Positions 17,319 to 26,610 of a DNA stretch of 64,000 nucleotides are shown here, in pieces. The notes beneath the pieces are model-generated. The model was not told the DNA's origin and did no database searches. It saw only the letters and a list, made by a program, of their open reading frames with translations. The stretch lies in the NCBI GenBank assembly GCA_934486875.1, contig CAKSPU010000002.1, positions 1 through 64,000 of the forward strand, written 5' to 3'. Within the stretch, counting starts at the first letter, position 1; each line of letters starts with the position of its first letter. Source of the stretch: an uncultured Oscillospiraceae bacterium. Its GTDB lineage: Bacteria; Bacillota; Clostridia; Oscillospirales; Ruminococcaceae. The position numbers and the translations under genes are program-made.

Positions 17319-17479
17319 ATACTAATCTTTAACCAACCTATAGACAAATTCGACAGCTATAACGCAGCCACTCGTCGTCAAGCTTCTTTGCCGGGCGACA
17401 AGCCCGCCTGCGGTCGCTTTCCTAGATTGGCAGCGTTCTATCTGCCGCCTTTGTCTACAGAACGATTAAAGATTAGTAT
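17319..17479. repeat. Palindromic element, copy B (complete)
   Basis: 161 bp from ATACTAAT to ATTAGTAT. The outer arm CTTTAA pairs with TTAAAG, the inner arm AACGC.GCCA pairs with TGGC.GCGTT, and CTATAGAC pairs with GTCTACAG. The core TTGCCGGGCGACAAGCCCG is in the loop region. It ends about 30 bases before the spoIIE ATG, so it lies in or next to the spoIIE leader. It also contains TTCGACA (17349-17355), the complement of a Spo0A-box-like TGTCGAA. Confidence 0.85.
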
Positions 17480-17511
17480 GAAAGACAGAAAAAAGAAAGG
17501 AAGGATAAAAA

Positions 17512-19851
17512 ATGATAACAAAGGCGGAATGGACGGAGGAGATATCTCCCGAAGCACAGCTCCCTGCCGAAAAGGATCGGGGCAGGGCAATGGCTGTTTC
17601 CGCAGTTTTATGGGCGGCGGCAGGCTTTGCGGTGTCGGGTATGAAGATAGGCGGGGGAACGGCTCCCTTCGGTGCTTCCCTTGCGGCGGCAGGCGGTCCT
17701 CTTTCCGCTGCGGCGGTGCTTTTCGGAATGTTTGCGGCATCTGCTGCGGCGGACAGGCTGTGGAAGGATATTGCGGAGCTGGCTGCTGCGGCGGTAACGG
17801 CGCTGTTTGTGAAGCTTTTCGGAAAAAAATGCACGGTGCAGGCACGCTCTCTTGCGGCTGGAGCGGCATATTTCATATCTGCGGCGGCGGTGAGTGCGGG
17901 AAACGGCGGAGACTGGGTGATGTTCCTTGCGGTGTTTTTCAGGGCTGTTATGTGCTGGGGAGCCGCATTTTGCCTCCGTGAGACGGTATTGACCGTAAAA
18001 AGCGGCTTCTGTGCGGCAGATGAGGGCGCTGACCTGAGAGCTGCGGCAATGGGGATCACATATATGCTGGGCATCTGCGCACTGTGCTCTATGGACACGG
18101 GCTTTATAAATCCCGGCAGGATAGCCGCAGGGCTTTGCACCGTCATTGCCGCAAGGAAATTCGGCAGGTCGGGCGGCGGTGCTGCGGGCGTGCTTTCCGC
18201 AGGGGCATTTCTGTTATCCGAGCAGACCCTTGGCAGGAGCGGAGCTATGCTTGCTTTTGCGGGGCTTGTCACAGGGCTTTACTCCACAAAGGGGAAATAT
18301 TGGGTCAATGCCGTTTTTATCCTCACCGCATTCGGCATAACCGCAGCGGCGGGAATGCCCTCGGGTACTCCCGAATTTATTGCGGATATGGGAATTGCGG
18401 CGGTGATATACTGCGTTGTACCCGAGGGGATATATCTCCCGAAGCTCAACGGCATTTTTGCCACACGGGAAAAGGGGGATATCCGTTCGGACAAGCTTAT
18501 GTTTGCGGCAAGGGTGCTGGAGGAGGTCGGTGAAGATGTTCAGACGGCTGCGGACCTTTTTATGCGCCGCTCGGACAAGGGCGGCACGGAAGCGTACGAA
18601 TATGTCAAGGCGAGCGTTTGCGGCAGTGTTTGCACGCAGCGCAGGTGTACTGCGGCTTGCGGCGAGATTTCGCCTGACGGCATCGAAAATTGCTTCAAAG
18701 CCGCTCAGGGCATTGCGGAGAAAAAAGGCAGACTTACTGCAAAGGAGCTGCCTGCGGGCTTCGAGGGCTGCCCGAAAAAGGCTCTCATCGCTGACGGCTT
18801 CAGCACTGCGGCGGGAACGGAAAGGATATCCCGCCGAAAATCGGCATATCTGCGGCGATTTTTAGAAAGCACCTCCGAACAGCTTTCCGCTTCCTGCGGA
18901 ATGATATGGGAGCTTTCCGAGGAGGGTATGGCGGAATATTCCGCAGATATGGAGCTTTCAAAAATTTTTTGGCGTATCCTGACGGAGGAGGGCTTTGCCG
19001 TCCGCTCCGCACGGGTGGCTTTTGACAGCGGGCACCGCCCGTTCTGCGAGGCATTCATCACCGCTTCCGGGGATTTCCGTGACATTCATCTTGGCGGCGT
19101 TTCGGAACGGCTGGGGGCAATGCTCGGGGTGCGGCTCACATCTCCCGTGACGATGCTTTGCGGCAGCGGTGACAGCAGGATATGCCGTGCAAGGTGGCGG
19201 CAGGAGGGAAGATATGTTCCCGACTGGGATATATCCGCCGAGGCTGCGGAGGGAGCTTCCTGCGGCGACAGCCACGTATGCTTCGAGGACGGTCTGGGAA
19301 GATTTTACATAATCATTTCCGACGGTATGGGCAGGGGCGGAAAGGCGGCTTCAAGGAGCACCCTTGCGGTAAATCTCTTAAGACGTATGATACTTGGGGG
19401 CACGGGAAAGCAGAATGCCGTGAAAATGCTCAACGTCATAATGACCGCCGCTTCCTCCGACGAGATATTCACCACCGTGGACATATTTTCAGCCGACCTT
19501 TACACCGGTGAGGGCAGGCTTATCAAAATGGGTGCGGCTCCCACGGCGGTGCTCACCTGCGAAGAGGGTGAAAGCCCCGTTCTCAGCATCTACAGCGACA
19601 GCTCCGCCCCTGTGGGCATAATAAACGGGCTGAGTGTCACCGAGGAAAGGATATGCCTTGACGGAAACTCACGGGTCCTTATGACCACCGACGGCATTGA
19701 CATCACAAGCTCTGCGGTGGCGGCGGTGCTGGAAAACCGTGGGCTCACCTGCGGGCAGATGTGCGGCAGGATAATGGCGGCGGCTGAGGAATCGGCAGGG
19801 GAAAGACCCGATGACAGAACGGCTGCGGTGTTCAGACTTTTTCCTGTGTGA
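17512..19851 (+). CDS. spoIIE: Stage II sporulation protein E (SpoIIE), PP2C-type phosphatase
   Basis: In Bacillus, SpoIIE sits in the polar septum, interacts with FtsZ, and dephosphorylates SpoIIAA to activate sigma-F in the forespore. Here the N-terminal half (about 25-330) contains many hydrophobic segments, matching the multi-pass membrane domain. A central cytoplasmic region follows, and the C-terminal 220 residues form a PP2C/SpoIIE domain with FYIIISDGMGRGGKA and an ending DDRTAAVFRL. Length (779 aa) is near the Bacillus protein (827). GGAAGG lies seven bases before the ATG. The gene is noticeably GC-rich (Ala and Gly heavy). Repeat copy B abuts its 5' end. It suggests the organism keeps a sporulation pathway. 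Confidence 0.93.
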   Translation: MITKAEWTEEISPEAQLPAEKDRGRAMAVSAVLWAAAGFAVSGMKIGGGTAPFGASLAAAGGPLSAAAVLFGMFAASAAADRLWKDIAELAAAAVTALFVKLFGKKCTVQARSLAAGAAYFISAAAVSAGNGGDWVMFLAVFFRAVMCWGAAFCLRETVLTVKSGFCAADEGADLRAAAMGITYMLGICALCSMDTGFINPGRIAAGLCTVIAARKFGRSGGGAAGVLSAGAFLLSEQTLGRSGAMLAFAGLVTGLYSTKGKYWVNAVFILTAFGITAAAGMPSGTPEFIADMGIAAVIYCVVPEGIYLPKLNGIFATREKGDIRSDKLMFAARVLEEVGEDVQTAADLFMRRSDKGGTEAYEYVKASVCGSVCTQRRCTAACGEISPDGIENCFKAAQGIAEKKGRLTAKELPAGFEGCPKKALIADGFSTAAGTERISRRKSAYLRRFLESTSEQLSASCGMIWELSEEGMAEYSADMELSKIFWRILTEEGFAVRSARVAFDSGHRPFCEAFITASGDFRDIHLGGVSERLGAMLGVRLTSPVTMLCGSGDSRICRARWRQEGRYVPDWDISAEAAEGASCGDSHVCFEDGLGRFYIIISDGMGRGGKAASRSTLAVNLLRRMILGGTGKQNAVKMLNVIMTAASSDEIFTTVDIFSADLYTGEGRLIKMGAAPTAVLTCEEGESPVLSIYSDSSAPVGIINGLSVTEERICLDGNSRVLMTTDGIDITSSAVAAVLENRGLTCGQMCGRIMAAAEESAGERPDDRTAAVFRLFPV

Positions 19852-19998
19852 TACCGGGAAAACGTTTGAATTTTTTCAAATAAGTATCTGTTCACAGAAA
19901 ATTTGCAATTGCAGATTATGGCACGGAAAATGTGTTGTTATAATGCACAAAGGCTATGTAAGAAATAAGTGAGAATTGTAAAATTTTTACAAGACCCC

Positions 19999-20027
19999 TT
20001 GTAATCTGATGCACAATCTGTTAAAAT
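19999..20027 (+). promoter_or_regulatory. Likely promoter of the glycogen operon
   Basis: TTGTAA (19999-20004), 17-base spacer, TAAAAT (20022-20027). This is the best-spaced pair in the 260-base gap before glgB. A TATAAT at about 19937 lacks a good -35. Confidence 0.5.
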
Positions 20028-20111
20028 ATTAGTTAAGATAAGCAGGGGTATCTGCACAAGCGGATCCGAGCTGCTTTTAACAAAGTCTGAAAGGTGGATA
20101 TAAATTAAAAT

Positions 20112-22289
20112 ATGAGCGAAAATAAGAAAAATTCCTCTATCGGAGATTATGATTTTCCTCTCTTTGTTTTCCACGAGGGCAGCAACTGCGAGGCTTTTGA
20201 TTTCTTCGGCGCTCACAAGGGCGTTAAGGACGGCAGAGATGGCGTTTTCTTCCGTGTATGGGCTCCGAACGCAAAGTCCGTTTCCCTTGTAGGCGACTTC
20301 AATGACTGGGACAGACGGAAAAATCCTATGTACCGTCTGGACGACCCCACTGTCTGGGAGATATTCGTTGAGGGCGTGGAGCAGTATTTTACCTACAAAT
20401 ACAGCGTCGAGACCTCTCATATGAGCATTGTTGACAAGGCTGACCCATACGGTACGCATATGGAGCTCCGCCCCAGCACAGCTTCAAAATATTTCGATAT
20501 CGACGGCTATGAGTGGCACGACAAAAAGTGGTACGAGCACAAGAAAAAGACCAATGTCTACAAGAGCCCTATGAACATCTACGAGGCTCACCTCGGCTCC
20601 TGGAAGCAGTACAAGGACGGCTCTCCCTTTGATTATGTGAAATTTGCCCACGAAATGTCCGACTATTTAAAGGATATGGGCTACACTCATCTGGAGCTTA
20701 TGCCCCTTGCGGAATATCCCTTTGACGGCTCCTGGGGCTATCAGGTCATCGGATATTACGCTCCCACGTCACGCTACGGAACTCCCGAGCAGTTTATGCA
20801 GATGGTGGATATTTTCCATCAGAACGGCATAGGAGTTATCCTCGACTGGGTACCCGCACACTTCCCCAAGGACAGCGCAGGTCTCTTTGAATTTGACGGT
20901 GACTGCTGCTATGAATACAGCGATCCTCTCAAAAAAGAGCACGCAGCCTGGGGCACAAGAGTTTTCGACTACGGCAAGGGCGAGGTAAGGAGCTTCCTTA
21001 TCTCAAATGCAGTTTACTGGATAGAAAAATTCCACGTTGACGGTCTGAGAGTTGATGCGGTGGCTTCAATGCTCTACCTTGACTATGACAGGCGTGAGTG
21101 GAGACCCAACAAGAACGGCGGTCACGAAAATCTTGAAGCGATCGAGTTCTTGCAGAAGCTCAACACTGCCGTATTTTCAAGAAATCCCGACGTGCTGATG
21201 ATAGCGGAGGAATCCACCTCCTGGCCTATGGTCACAAAGCCTGCGGATATCGGCGGTCTGGGCTTCAACTTCAAGTGGAATATGGGCTGGATGAACGACA
21301 CCCTTTCCTATATGCGCACCGACCCCATTTACAGGGCGGGCGACCACGGCAAGCTCACATTCTCATTCTTCTATGCATTCAGCGAGAATTTCGTACTCCC
21401 TATCTCCCACGATGAGGTGGTACACGGAAAGGCTTCTCTTTTCAGCAAGATGTCCAGCGGCACTATGGAGGGCAAATTCGCAAGCCAGAGAGCCTTTGCG
21501 GCATATATGATCGCTCACCCCGGAAAGAAGCTCAATTTTATGGGCAATGACTTCTCGCAGGTCATCGAGTGGAACTACGAAAAGGAGCTTGACTGGATGC
21601 TGCTGGGCTTTGAGTCCCACCGCAAGATGAATGATTTCTACAGGGATCTGAATCATCTCTACAAGGAGCTCCCCGCTTTCTGGCACGATGATGATTCCTG
21701 GGACGGCTTCAAGTGGATATGCGCCGATGACTACACCCAGAGCGTCATCTCCTTCAGACGTATCGACAACTCAAATCCCGAAAAGCCCGAGGAGATAATC
21801 ATTGTCTGCAACTTCGTCCCCGTTCAGAGAAATGACTACAAGATAGGCGTTCCCTATGAGGGCACTTACGAGCAGATATTCTCCACCGACGATATCAAGT
21901 ACGGCGGAAGCGGCGAGGTGGACAACGGTAGGATAAAGGCGAAGGAATATTCAATGCACGGCTGCGATTATTCTATCAGCCTTACCATACCGGGACTTTC
22001 CGCAATGTTCTTCCGCCACGTTACTCCCAAGACACGCCGCAAAAAGGCAGGGGACAAGATAGACGTTACGGGTACAGCTTCCGTTAAGGAAGCTCCCAAG
22101 AAGTCATCAAAGGCTGAGAAAACGGTCAGGACCGAAAAGCCTGCCGCAAAGAAAGCCGCAGAAGCAAAGGCAGCCGATGTAAAAGCATCTGAAGCCAAGG
22201 CAGCTGCAAATGAAAATGCAAGATCATCGGAAGAGGCTGCACCAAAGAAAAAAGGACGCAAGCCAAAGACCGATAAAACGGCGGAATAA
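20112..22289 (+). CDS. glgB: 1,4-alpha-glucan branching enzyme GlgB with basic tail
   Basis: GH13 enzyme making alpha-1,6 branches in glycogen. An N-terminal CBM48-like module (about 35-115, [20 protein letters not shown] type) precedes the catalytic barrel. The expected nucleophile region [16 protein letters not shown], the acid/base region IAEESTSW and the third acid ISHDEVVHG are present. After about residue 637 there is a tail of roughly 85 residues rich in Lys, Ala and Glu, ending [11 protein letters not shown], which ordinary branching enzymes lack. First gene of glgB-glgC-glgD-glgA. Confidence 0.96.
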   Translation: MSENKKNSSIGDYDFPLFVFHEGSNCEAFDFFGAHKGVKDGRDGVFFRVWAPNAKSVSLVGDFNDWDRRKNPMYRLDDPTVWEIFVEGVEQYFTYKYSVETSHMSIVDKADPYGTHMELRPSTASKYFDIDGYEWHDKKWYEHKKKTNVYKSPMNIYEAHLGSWKQYKDGSPFDYVKFAHEMSDYLKDMGYTHLELMPLAEYPFDGSWGYQVIGYYAPTSRYGTPEQFMQMVDIFHQNGIGVILDWVPAHFPKDSAGLFEFDGDCCYEYSDPLKKEHAAWGTRVFDYGKGEVRSFLISNAVYWIEKFHVDGLRVDAVASMLYLDYDRREWRPNKNGGHENLEAIEFLQKLNTAVFSRNPDVLMIAEESTSWPMVTKPADIGGLGFNFKWNMGWMNDTLSYMRTDPIYRAGDHGKLTFSFFYAFSENFVLPISHDEVVHGKASLFSKMSSGTMEGKFASQRAFAAYMIAHPGKKLNFMGNDFSQVIEWNYEKELDWMLLGFESHRKMNDFYRDLNHLYKELPAFWHDDDSWDGFKWICADDYTQSVISFRRIDNSNPEKPEEIIIVCNFVPVQRNDYKIGVPYEGTYEQIFSTDDIKYGGSGEVDNGRIKAKEYSMHGCDYSISLTIPGLSAMFFRHVTPKTRRKKAGDKIDVTGTASVKEAPKKSSKAEKTVRTEKPAAKKAAEAKAADVKASEAKAAANENARSSEEAAPKKKGRKPKTDKTAE

Positions 22290-22321
22290 GCCGCATAAAA
22301 CCGAAAGGAAGGATTTTAAAG

Positions 22322-23530
22322 ATGTACACTAAAAAAGAATGCGTCGCAATGCTTTTGGCAGGCGGACAGGGCAGCCGTTTGTATGCCCTCACTCAGGATA
22401 TGGCAAAGCCTGCTGTTCCATACGGAGGAAAATACAGAATTATCGACTTCCCTCTTTCCAACTGCGTAAACTCAGGTATCGATACCGTTGGTGTTCTCAC
22501 TCAGTATCAGCCTCTGGTGCTCAATGACTACATCGGAAACGGTCAGCCCTGGGATCTTGACAAGCAGTACGGCGGCGCTCACTGCCTGCCTCCTTATCAG
22601 ACAGCTCTCGGCGCTGAGTGGTATAAGGGCACTGCGAATGCCATTTATCAGAACATCGCTTTTGTTGACCGCTACAATCCCGACTATGTGGTAGTTCTTT
22701 CCGGCGACCACATCTACAAGATGGATTACAACGTAATGCTCAGCTACCACAAGGAGAAGAACGCTGCGGCTACTATAGCCGTTCTTGATGTTCCTATGGA
22801 GGAAGCTTCCCGTTTCGGAATTATGATAACCGATGATGACGGAAATATCGTTGACTTCGAGGAAAAGCCCAAGAATCCACGTTCCACACTGGCTTCAATG
22901 GGTATCTACATCTTCACCTGGAGCAAGCTCAGACAGTACCTTATCGACAACGAGAACAACCCCGATGAGGACAAGGATTTCGGCAAGGCTATCATACCCA
23001 ATATGATGAATGCAGGCGAGAAGCTTGTTGCCTGGACATTTGACGGCTACTGGAAGGACGTTGGAACCCTTGATTCCCTCTGGGAAGCAAATATGGACCT
23101 TCTTAACCCCAATATCCCCATTGACCTTTACGACCCCGACTGGAAGATGTATTCCAGAAACCCCGTTCTCCCTCCTCAGTACATAGGCGACAATGCAAAT
23201 GTTGAAAACTCTATGGTCGCAGAGGGCTGCAACATTGACGGAAACATCGACTTCTCCGTTATCTACGAGGGCGTTACTATCGAAAAGGGCGCTACTGTCA
23301 CCGACTCCATTATTATGCCCGGCACAATTATCAAGGAGGGCGCTACCGTTGAGTACGCTATCGTCGGTGAGAACAGCATCATCGAAAAGGGCGCACACGT
23401 AGGCGCACGTCCCGAAACTGTTGAGAACAGAGACGACTGGGGCATTGCGGTAATCGGAAACAAGATAACCATTGCCGAGGGTCAGTCAGTAGGACCCAAG
23501 CAGATGGTTCCCGATATCAAGAAGAAGTAA
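22322..23530 (+). CDS. glgC: Glucose-1-phosphate adenylyltransferase, catalytic subunit
   Basis: Makes ADP-glucose from ATP and glucose-1-phosphate, the committed step of glycogen synthesis. The nucleotide-binding motif [11 protein letters not shown] (about 14-24) is intact, followed by [15 protein letters not shown]. The C-terminal part is a left-handed beta-helix built of isoleucine/valine-rich hexapeptide repeats. Length (402 aa) is normal for the Firmicutes form that works with GlgD. It starts 32 bases after glgB, with GAAAGGAAGG upstream. Confidence 0.97.
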   Translation: MYTKKECVAMLLAGGQGSRLYALTQDMAKPAVPYGGKYRIIDFPLSNCVNSGIDTVGVLTQYQPLVLNDYIGNGQPWDLDKQYGGAHCLPPYQTALGAEWYKGTANAIYQNIAFVDRYNPDYVVVLSGDHIYKMDYNVMLSYHKEKNAAATIAVLDVPMEEASRFGIMITDDDGNIVDFEEKPKNPRSTLASMGIYIFTWSKLRQYLIDNENNPDEDKDFGKAIIPNMMNAGEKLVAWTFDGYWKDVGTLDSLWEANMDLLNPNIPIDLYDPDWKMYSRNPVLPPQYIGDNANVENSMVAEGCNIDGNIDFSVIYEGVTIEKGATVTDSIIMPGTIIKEGATVEYAIVGENSIIEKGAHVGARPETVENRDDWGIAVIGNKITIAEGQSVGPKQMVPDIKKK

Positions 23531-23559
23531 GAGCTTCACGGAAGGAAGGTTAATATAAA

Positions 23560-24684
23560 ATGAGCTTAAATAAGAAAATCCTTGGCGTAATTTTCGCCAA
23601 TATGCACGAGGACGTTGTTCCCGAGCTTACCCGTCAGAGAACAATGGGCTCGGTTATGTTCGGCGGCAGATACAGACTTATCGACTTCACACTTTCCAAT
23701 ATGGCAAACTCCGGCATTGACGAGGTGGGCGTTGTTACAAAATCCAACTATCAGTCCCTCCTTGACCACTTAGGCTCAGGCAGAGAGTGGGATATGGCAA
23801 GAAAGAACGGCGGACTTCACCTCCTCCCTCCTTTCTCCAATATGACAAGCGGTATGTACAGAGGCCGTCTCGAGGCTCTTTACGGAATCACCGATTTTAT
23901 CCGCTGCTCCGACGCTGACTATGTTATTATGTCCGACTGCGATGTTGTTACAAGCCTTGACTACAACAAGATCTATGACGCTCACATCAAGAACGGCGCT
24001 GACATCACTGCGGTATATGCAAAGTCAAATCTTGACCTTGACGCTGCGGCTCACACCAATGTTTTCGGTATCGACAACGAGGGACGCATCAACAACGTTC
24101 TCATCAATCCCGAAATAAGCGGCGAGTGCAACATCTCCCTCAATACATACATCATCTCCAAGCCCCTGCTTATGAGTATGATAACCGATGCTGCCGCAAA
24201 GGGCATCTACAGCTTTGCCAAGAGCATTCTTCAGGCTCAGTGCGGAAGATACAAGATAATGGCTTACAAGCACGAGGGATATTTCTCCAAGATAACCTCT
24301 ATCAAGAGCTATTATGACGCAAATATGGCTCTTCTCGATACCGACAACAGAATGAGGCTCTTCCCCGACAATGCTCCCGTTTACACTAAGATACGTGATA
24401 ACCCCCCTGCAAAGTTCGCTATCGGCGCAAAGGTTAAGAACTCACTTATCGCTGACGGCTGCATCATCGAGGGCACTGTTGAAAACTCTGTTCTTTTCAG
24501 AGGAGCAAAGGTTGCAAAGGGTGCTGTTGTCAAGGACTGCGTAATTATGCAGGACAGCGTTATCGGCAGAAATTGCAGTATCAGCTGCGTTATCACCGAC
24601 AAGATCGTAAATATTTCCGACCGGAAAATTCTCACAGGCTCCAAGAACTTCCCCATTTACATTGGCAAGGGCGCACAGATATAA
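23560..24684 (+). CDS. glgD: Glucose-1-phosphate adenylyltransferase subunit GlgD
   Basis: Regulatory partner of GlgC. It aligns with GlgC (MFGGRYRLIDFTLSNMANSGI), but the glycine-rich GGxGxRL nucleotide-binding loop is replaced by a sequence beginning FANMHEDVVPEL. It is therefore expected to be catalytically weak and to act in a GlgC/GlgD complex, as known from Bacillus and Geobacillus. Length (374 aa) and the C-terminal hexapeptide-repeat domain fit. It starts 29 bases after glgC. Confidence 0.95.
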   Translation: MSLNKKILGVIFANMHEDVVPELTRQRTMGSVMFGGRYRLIDFTLSNMANSGIDEVGVVTKSNYQSLLDHLGSGREWDMARKNGGLHLLPPFSNMTSGMYRGRLEALYGITDFIRCSDADYVIMSDCDVVTSLDYNKIYDAHIKNGADITAVYAKSNLDLDAAAHTNVFGIDNEGRINNVLINPEISGECNISLNTYIISKPLLMSMITDAAAKGIYSFAKSILQAQCGRYKIMAYKHEGYFSKITSIKSYYDANMALLDTDNRMRLFPDNAPVYTKIRDNPPAKFAIGAKVKNSLIADGCIIEGTVENSVLFRGAKVAKGAVVKDCVIMQDSVIGRNCSISCVITDKIVNISDRKILTGSKNFPIYIGKGAQI

Positions 24685-24767
24685 CAAATTAAAGCCGAAA
24701 ATGGCTTGATATCACGGTGACATCGGGCCTGCGGCTTTCCCGCAGGCTCGGTTGCCGTTATTGTTTG
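24685..24767 (+). other. Intercistronic spacer with GC hairpin, glgD-glgA
   Basis: Contains a perfect 8-bp stem GCCTGCGG/CCGCAGGC (24727-24734 with 24740-24747) with no U-run after it, so it is more likely a processing or stabilising hairpin than a terminator. Repeat copy C follows directly. Confidence 0.5.
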
Positions 24768-24926
24768 ATACTAATTCTCAATCAACCTATAGACAAACTC
24801 TCGGCTATAATAAGTTCATTCTGCGTCAAGCTCCCTTGCCAGGCGACAGCCTGTCTGCGGTCGCTTTCCTTGACTGAACTTATTCTATCTGTCGATTTTG
24901 TCTATAGAACGATTGAGAATTAGTAT
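24768..24926. repeat. Palindromic element, copy C (complete)
   Basis: 159 bp from ATACTAAT to ATTAGTAT. The outer arm TCTCAATC pairs with GATTGAGA, CTATAGACAAA pairs with TTTGTCTATAG, and the inner arm AATAAGTTCA pairs with TGAACTTATT. The core variant here is TTGCCAGGCGACAGCCTG, where the change from the usual core is itself compensated in its short stem (CAGGC/GCCTG instead of CGGGC/GCCCG). It lies between glgD and glgA within one operon. Confidence 0.88.
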
Positions 24927-24990
24927 GAATTTAAACCCATTTTTTTAACAGCGGCAATTATACCTTCCGAGAGAAAGGATTTGAATATAT

Positions 24991-26412
24991 ATGAGGATAC
25001 TTTACACGGCTTCCGAGGCGCTTCCCTATGCGGCTTCAGGCGGTCTTGCCGATGTTGCGGGCTCGCTTCCTGCGGCTCTTTGCAAGGCAGGACACGATTG
25101 CAGAGTTGTGCTGCCCCTTTATAAGAGCATAAAGCCCGAACTGAGGGCAGAGCTTAAATTTTTAAAGAACTTTACCGTTGATGTGGGCTGGAGAAAGCAG
25201 TACTGCGGCGTTTTCGAGGGTCACGCAAACGGCGTTACCTATTATCTTCTCGATAATGAATATTACTATGCAAGAGACGGACTTTACGGCTTCTATGATG
25301 ACTGTGAGAGATTTGTTTTCCTCTCCCGTGCGGTGATGGAGCTTATCAAGCAGATCGACTGGAAGCCACAGATAATCAACTGCAACGACTGGCAGACTGC
25401 CCTTGTCCCCGTTTATTATCAGACCTACTACAAATTCCAGTACGGCTATGAGGACATCAAGACGGTTTTCACTATCCACAATATCCAGTATCAGGGAAGA
25501 TACGGTATGGACGTGATAAACGACATTATGGGCATTCCGATGTACCACGCAAATATCCTGGAGTATGACGGCGCAGTTAACCTTATGAAGGGCGCTTTTG
25601 AAACTGCCGACAAGATAACCACCGTTTCCCCCAGCTATGCCTGGGAGATCCTCGACCCGTGGTATTCCCACGGTCTGGACAGGGCGCTTACCAACAAGCA
25701 GTACAAGCTCTGCGGCTTCCTGAACGGCATCGACACAAAGCTTTACGATCCCGAGCACGACCCCCTTATCCCCGCTCATTTCAGCTCAAAGGATATTTCG
25801 GGCAAGGCAAAGTGCAAGGCAGAGCTTTTGAAATCGCTGGGTCTTTCCGCAGGCGATGAGCCTGTTATCGGCATCATCACGAGATTTGTTTCACACAAGG
25901 GTATCGACCTTATCAAGTATGTTTTCGAGGAAATGCTGGGTCTTGGCTGCAAGTTTGCGGTGCTGGGCTCGGGTGAGAAAATTTATGAGGATTTCTTCAA
26001 GGAAATGGCGTGGAGATATCCCGACAAGGTAAGCGTTACACTGGGCTTTATGCCTGACCTTGCAAGGAAGATATATGCAGGTGCGGATATGTTCCTTATG
26101 CCCTCTCAGAGCGAGCCCTGCGGTCTTGCTCAGATGATATCTATGCGCTACGGCACACTGCCTGTCGTAAGAGAGACAGGCGGCCTCAGAGACAGCGTAA
26201 GAGATGCAGGCGGCGAGAACGGCAACGGCTTTACTTTCAAGACCTATAACGCTCACGATATGCTTAACGCTGTAAGCAGAGCCTGTGACTATTATCACGA
26301 CAAGGCAGCCTGGGAAAAGCTGGTCAGGAGAACTATGAAGAATGATTTCAGCTGGGATAGCTCCGCAAAGCTGTATATCGGTCTTTACAAAGAGCTTGCA
26401 GGGGAAGAATAA
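24991..26412 (+). CDS. glgA: Glycogen synthase (ADP-glucose), GT5 family
   Basis: Transfers glucose from ADP-glucose to growing alpha-1,4-glucan. The N-terminal motif reads YAASGGLADVAGSLP; in E. coli GlgA the corresponding KTGGL lysine contacts ADP-glucose, so this is the Ala-Ser variant. The C-terminal GT-B signature PSQSEPCGLAQ..MRYGTLPVVRETGGL is intact. Length (473 aa) is normal. It is separated from glgD by about 300 bases holding repeat copy C. GAGAAAGGA lies upstream of the ATG. A strong terminator follows. Confidence 0.96.
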   Translation: MRILYTASEALPYAASGGLADVAGSLPAALCKAGHDCRVVLPLYKSIKPELRAELKFLKNFTVDVGWRKQYCGVFEGHANGVTYYLLDNEYYYARDGLYGFYDDCERFVFLSRAVMELIKQIDWKPQIINCNDWQTALVPVYYQTYYKFQYGYEDIKTVFTIHNIQYQGRYGMDVINDIMGIPMYHANILEYDGAVNLMKGAFETADKITTVSPSYAWEILDPWYSHGLDRALTNKQYKLCGFLNGIDTKLYDPEHDPLIPAHFSSKDISGKAKCKAELLKSLGLSAGDEPVIGIITRFVSHKGIDLIKYVFEEMLGLGCKFAVLGSGEKIYEDFFKEMAWRYPDKVSVTLGFMPDLARKIYAGADMFLMPSQSEPCGLAQMISMRYGTLPVVRETGGLRDSVRDAGGENGNGFTFKTYNAHDMLNAVSRACDYYHDKAAWEKLVRRTMKNDFSWDSSAKLYIGLYKELAGEE

Positions 26413-26427
26413 GTTTACAATCAACAG

Positions 26428-26462
26428 ACAGACCCGTTCTGTTCGGACGGGTCTGTTTTTTG
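26428..26462 (+). terminator. Terminator of the glycogen operon
   Basis: Stem ACAGACCCGT/ACGGGTCTGT (26428-26437 with 26447-26456), then a T-run, 16 bases after the glgA stop. Confidence 0.9.
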
Positions 26463-26529
26463 TGCAGACAAATGCAAATTATGCTGTAATAAGGGTTCGT
26501 TGTTTTGACAAATTTGAACATTATTACAA

Positions 26530-26558
26530 TTGACAACGTTTTCATAATGTGATATAAT
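26530..26558 (+). promoter_or_regulatory. Consensus sigma-A promoter of the EAL-domain gene
   Basis: TTGACA (26530-26535), 17-base spacer, TATAAT (26553-26558); both hexamers are perfect. Confidence 0.85.
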
Positions 26559-26610
26559 ATTAAAGATAACATTGAAATTATAATTTTGTTTTCGGAAGGG
26601 GAAAATGAAA

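Noticed and set aside
17238..17981. 247-codon plus-strand frame overlapping the spoIIE start
   Set aside because: It runs through repeat copy B and then out of frame with spoIIE, giving Gly/Arg/Cys-rich translation typical of a shifted GC-rich gene.
24727..24747. Terminator after glgD
   Set aside because: The GC stem is strong, but no U-run follows, and glgA is expected to be cotranscribed.
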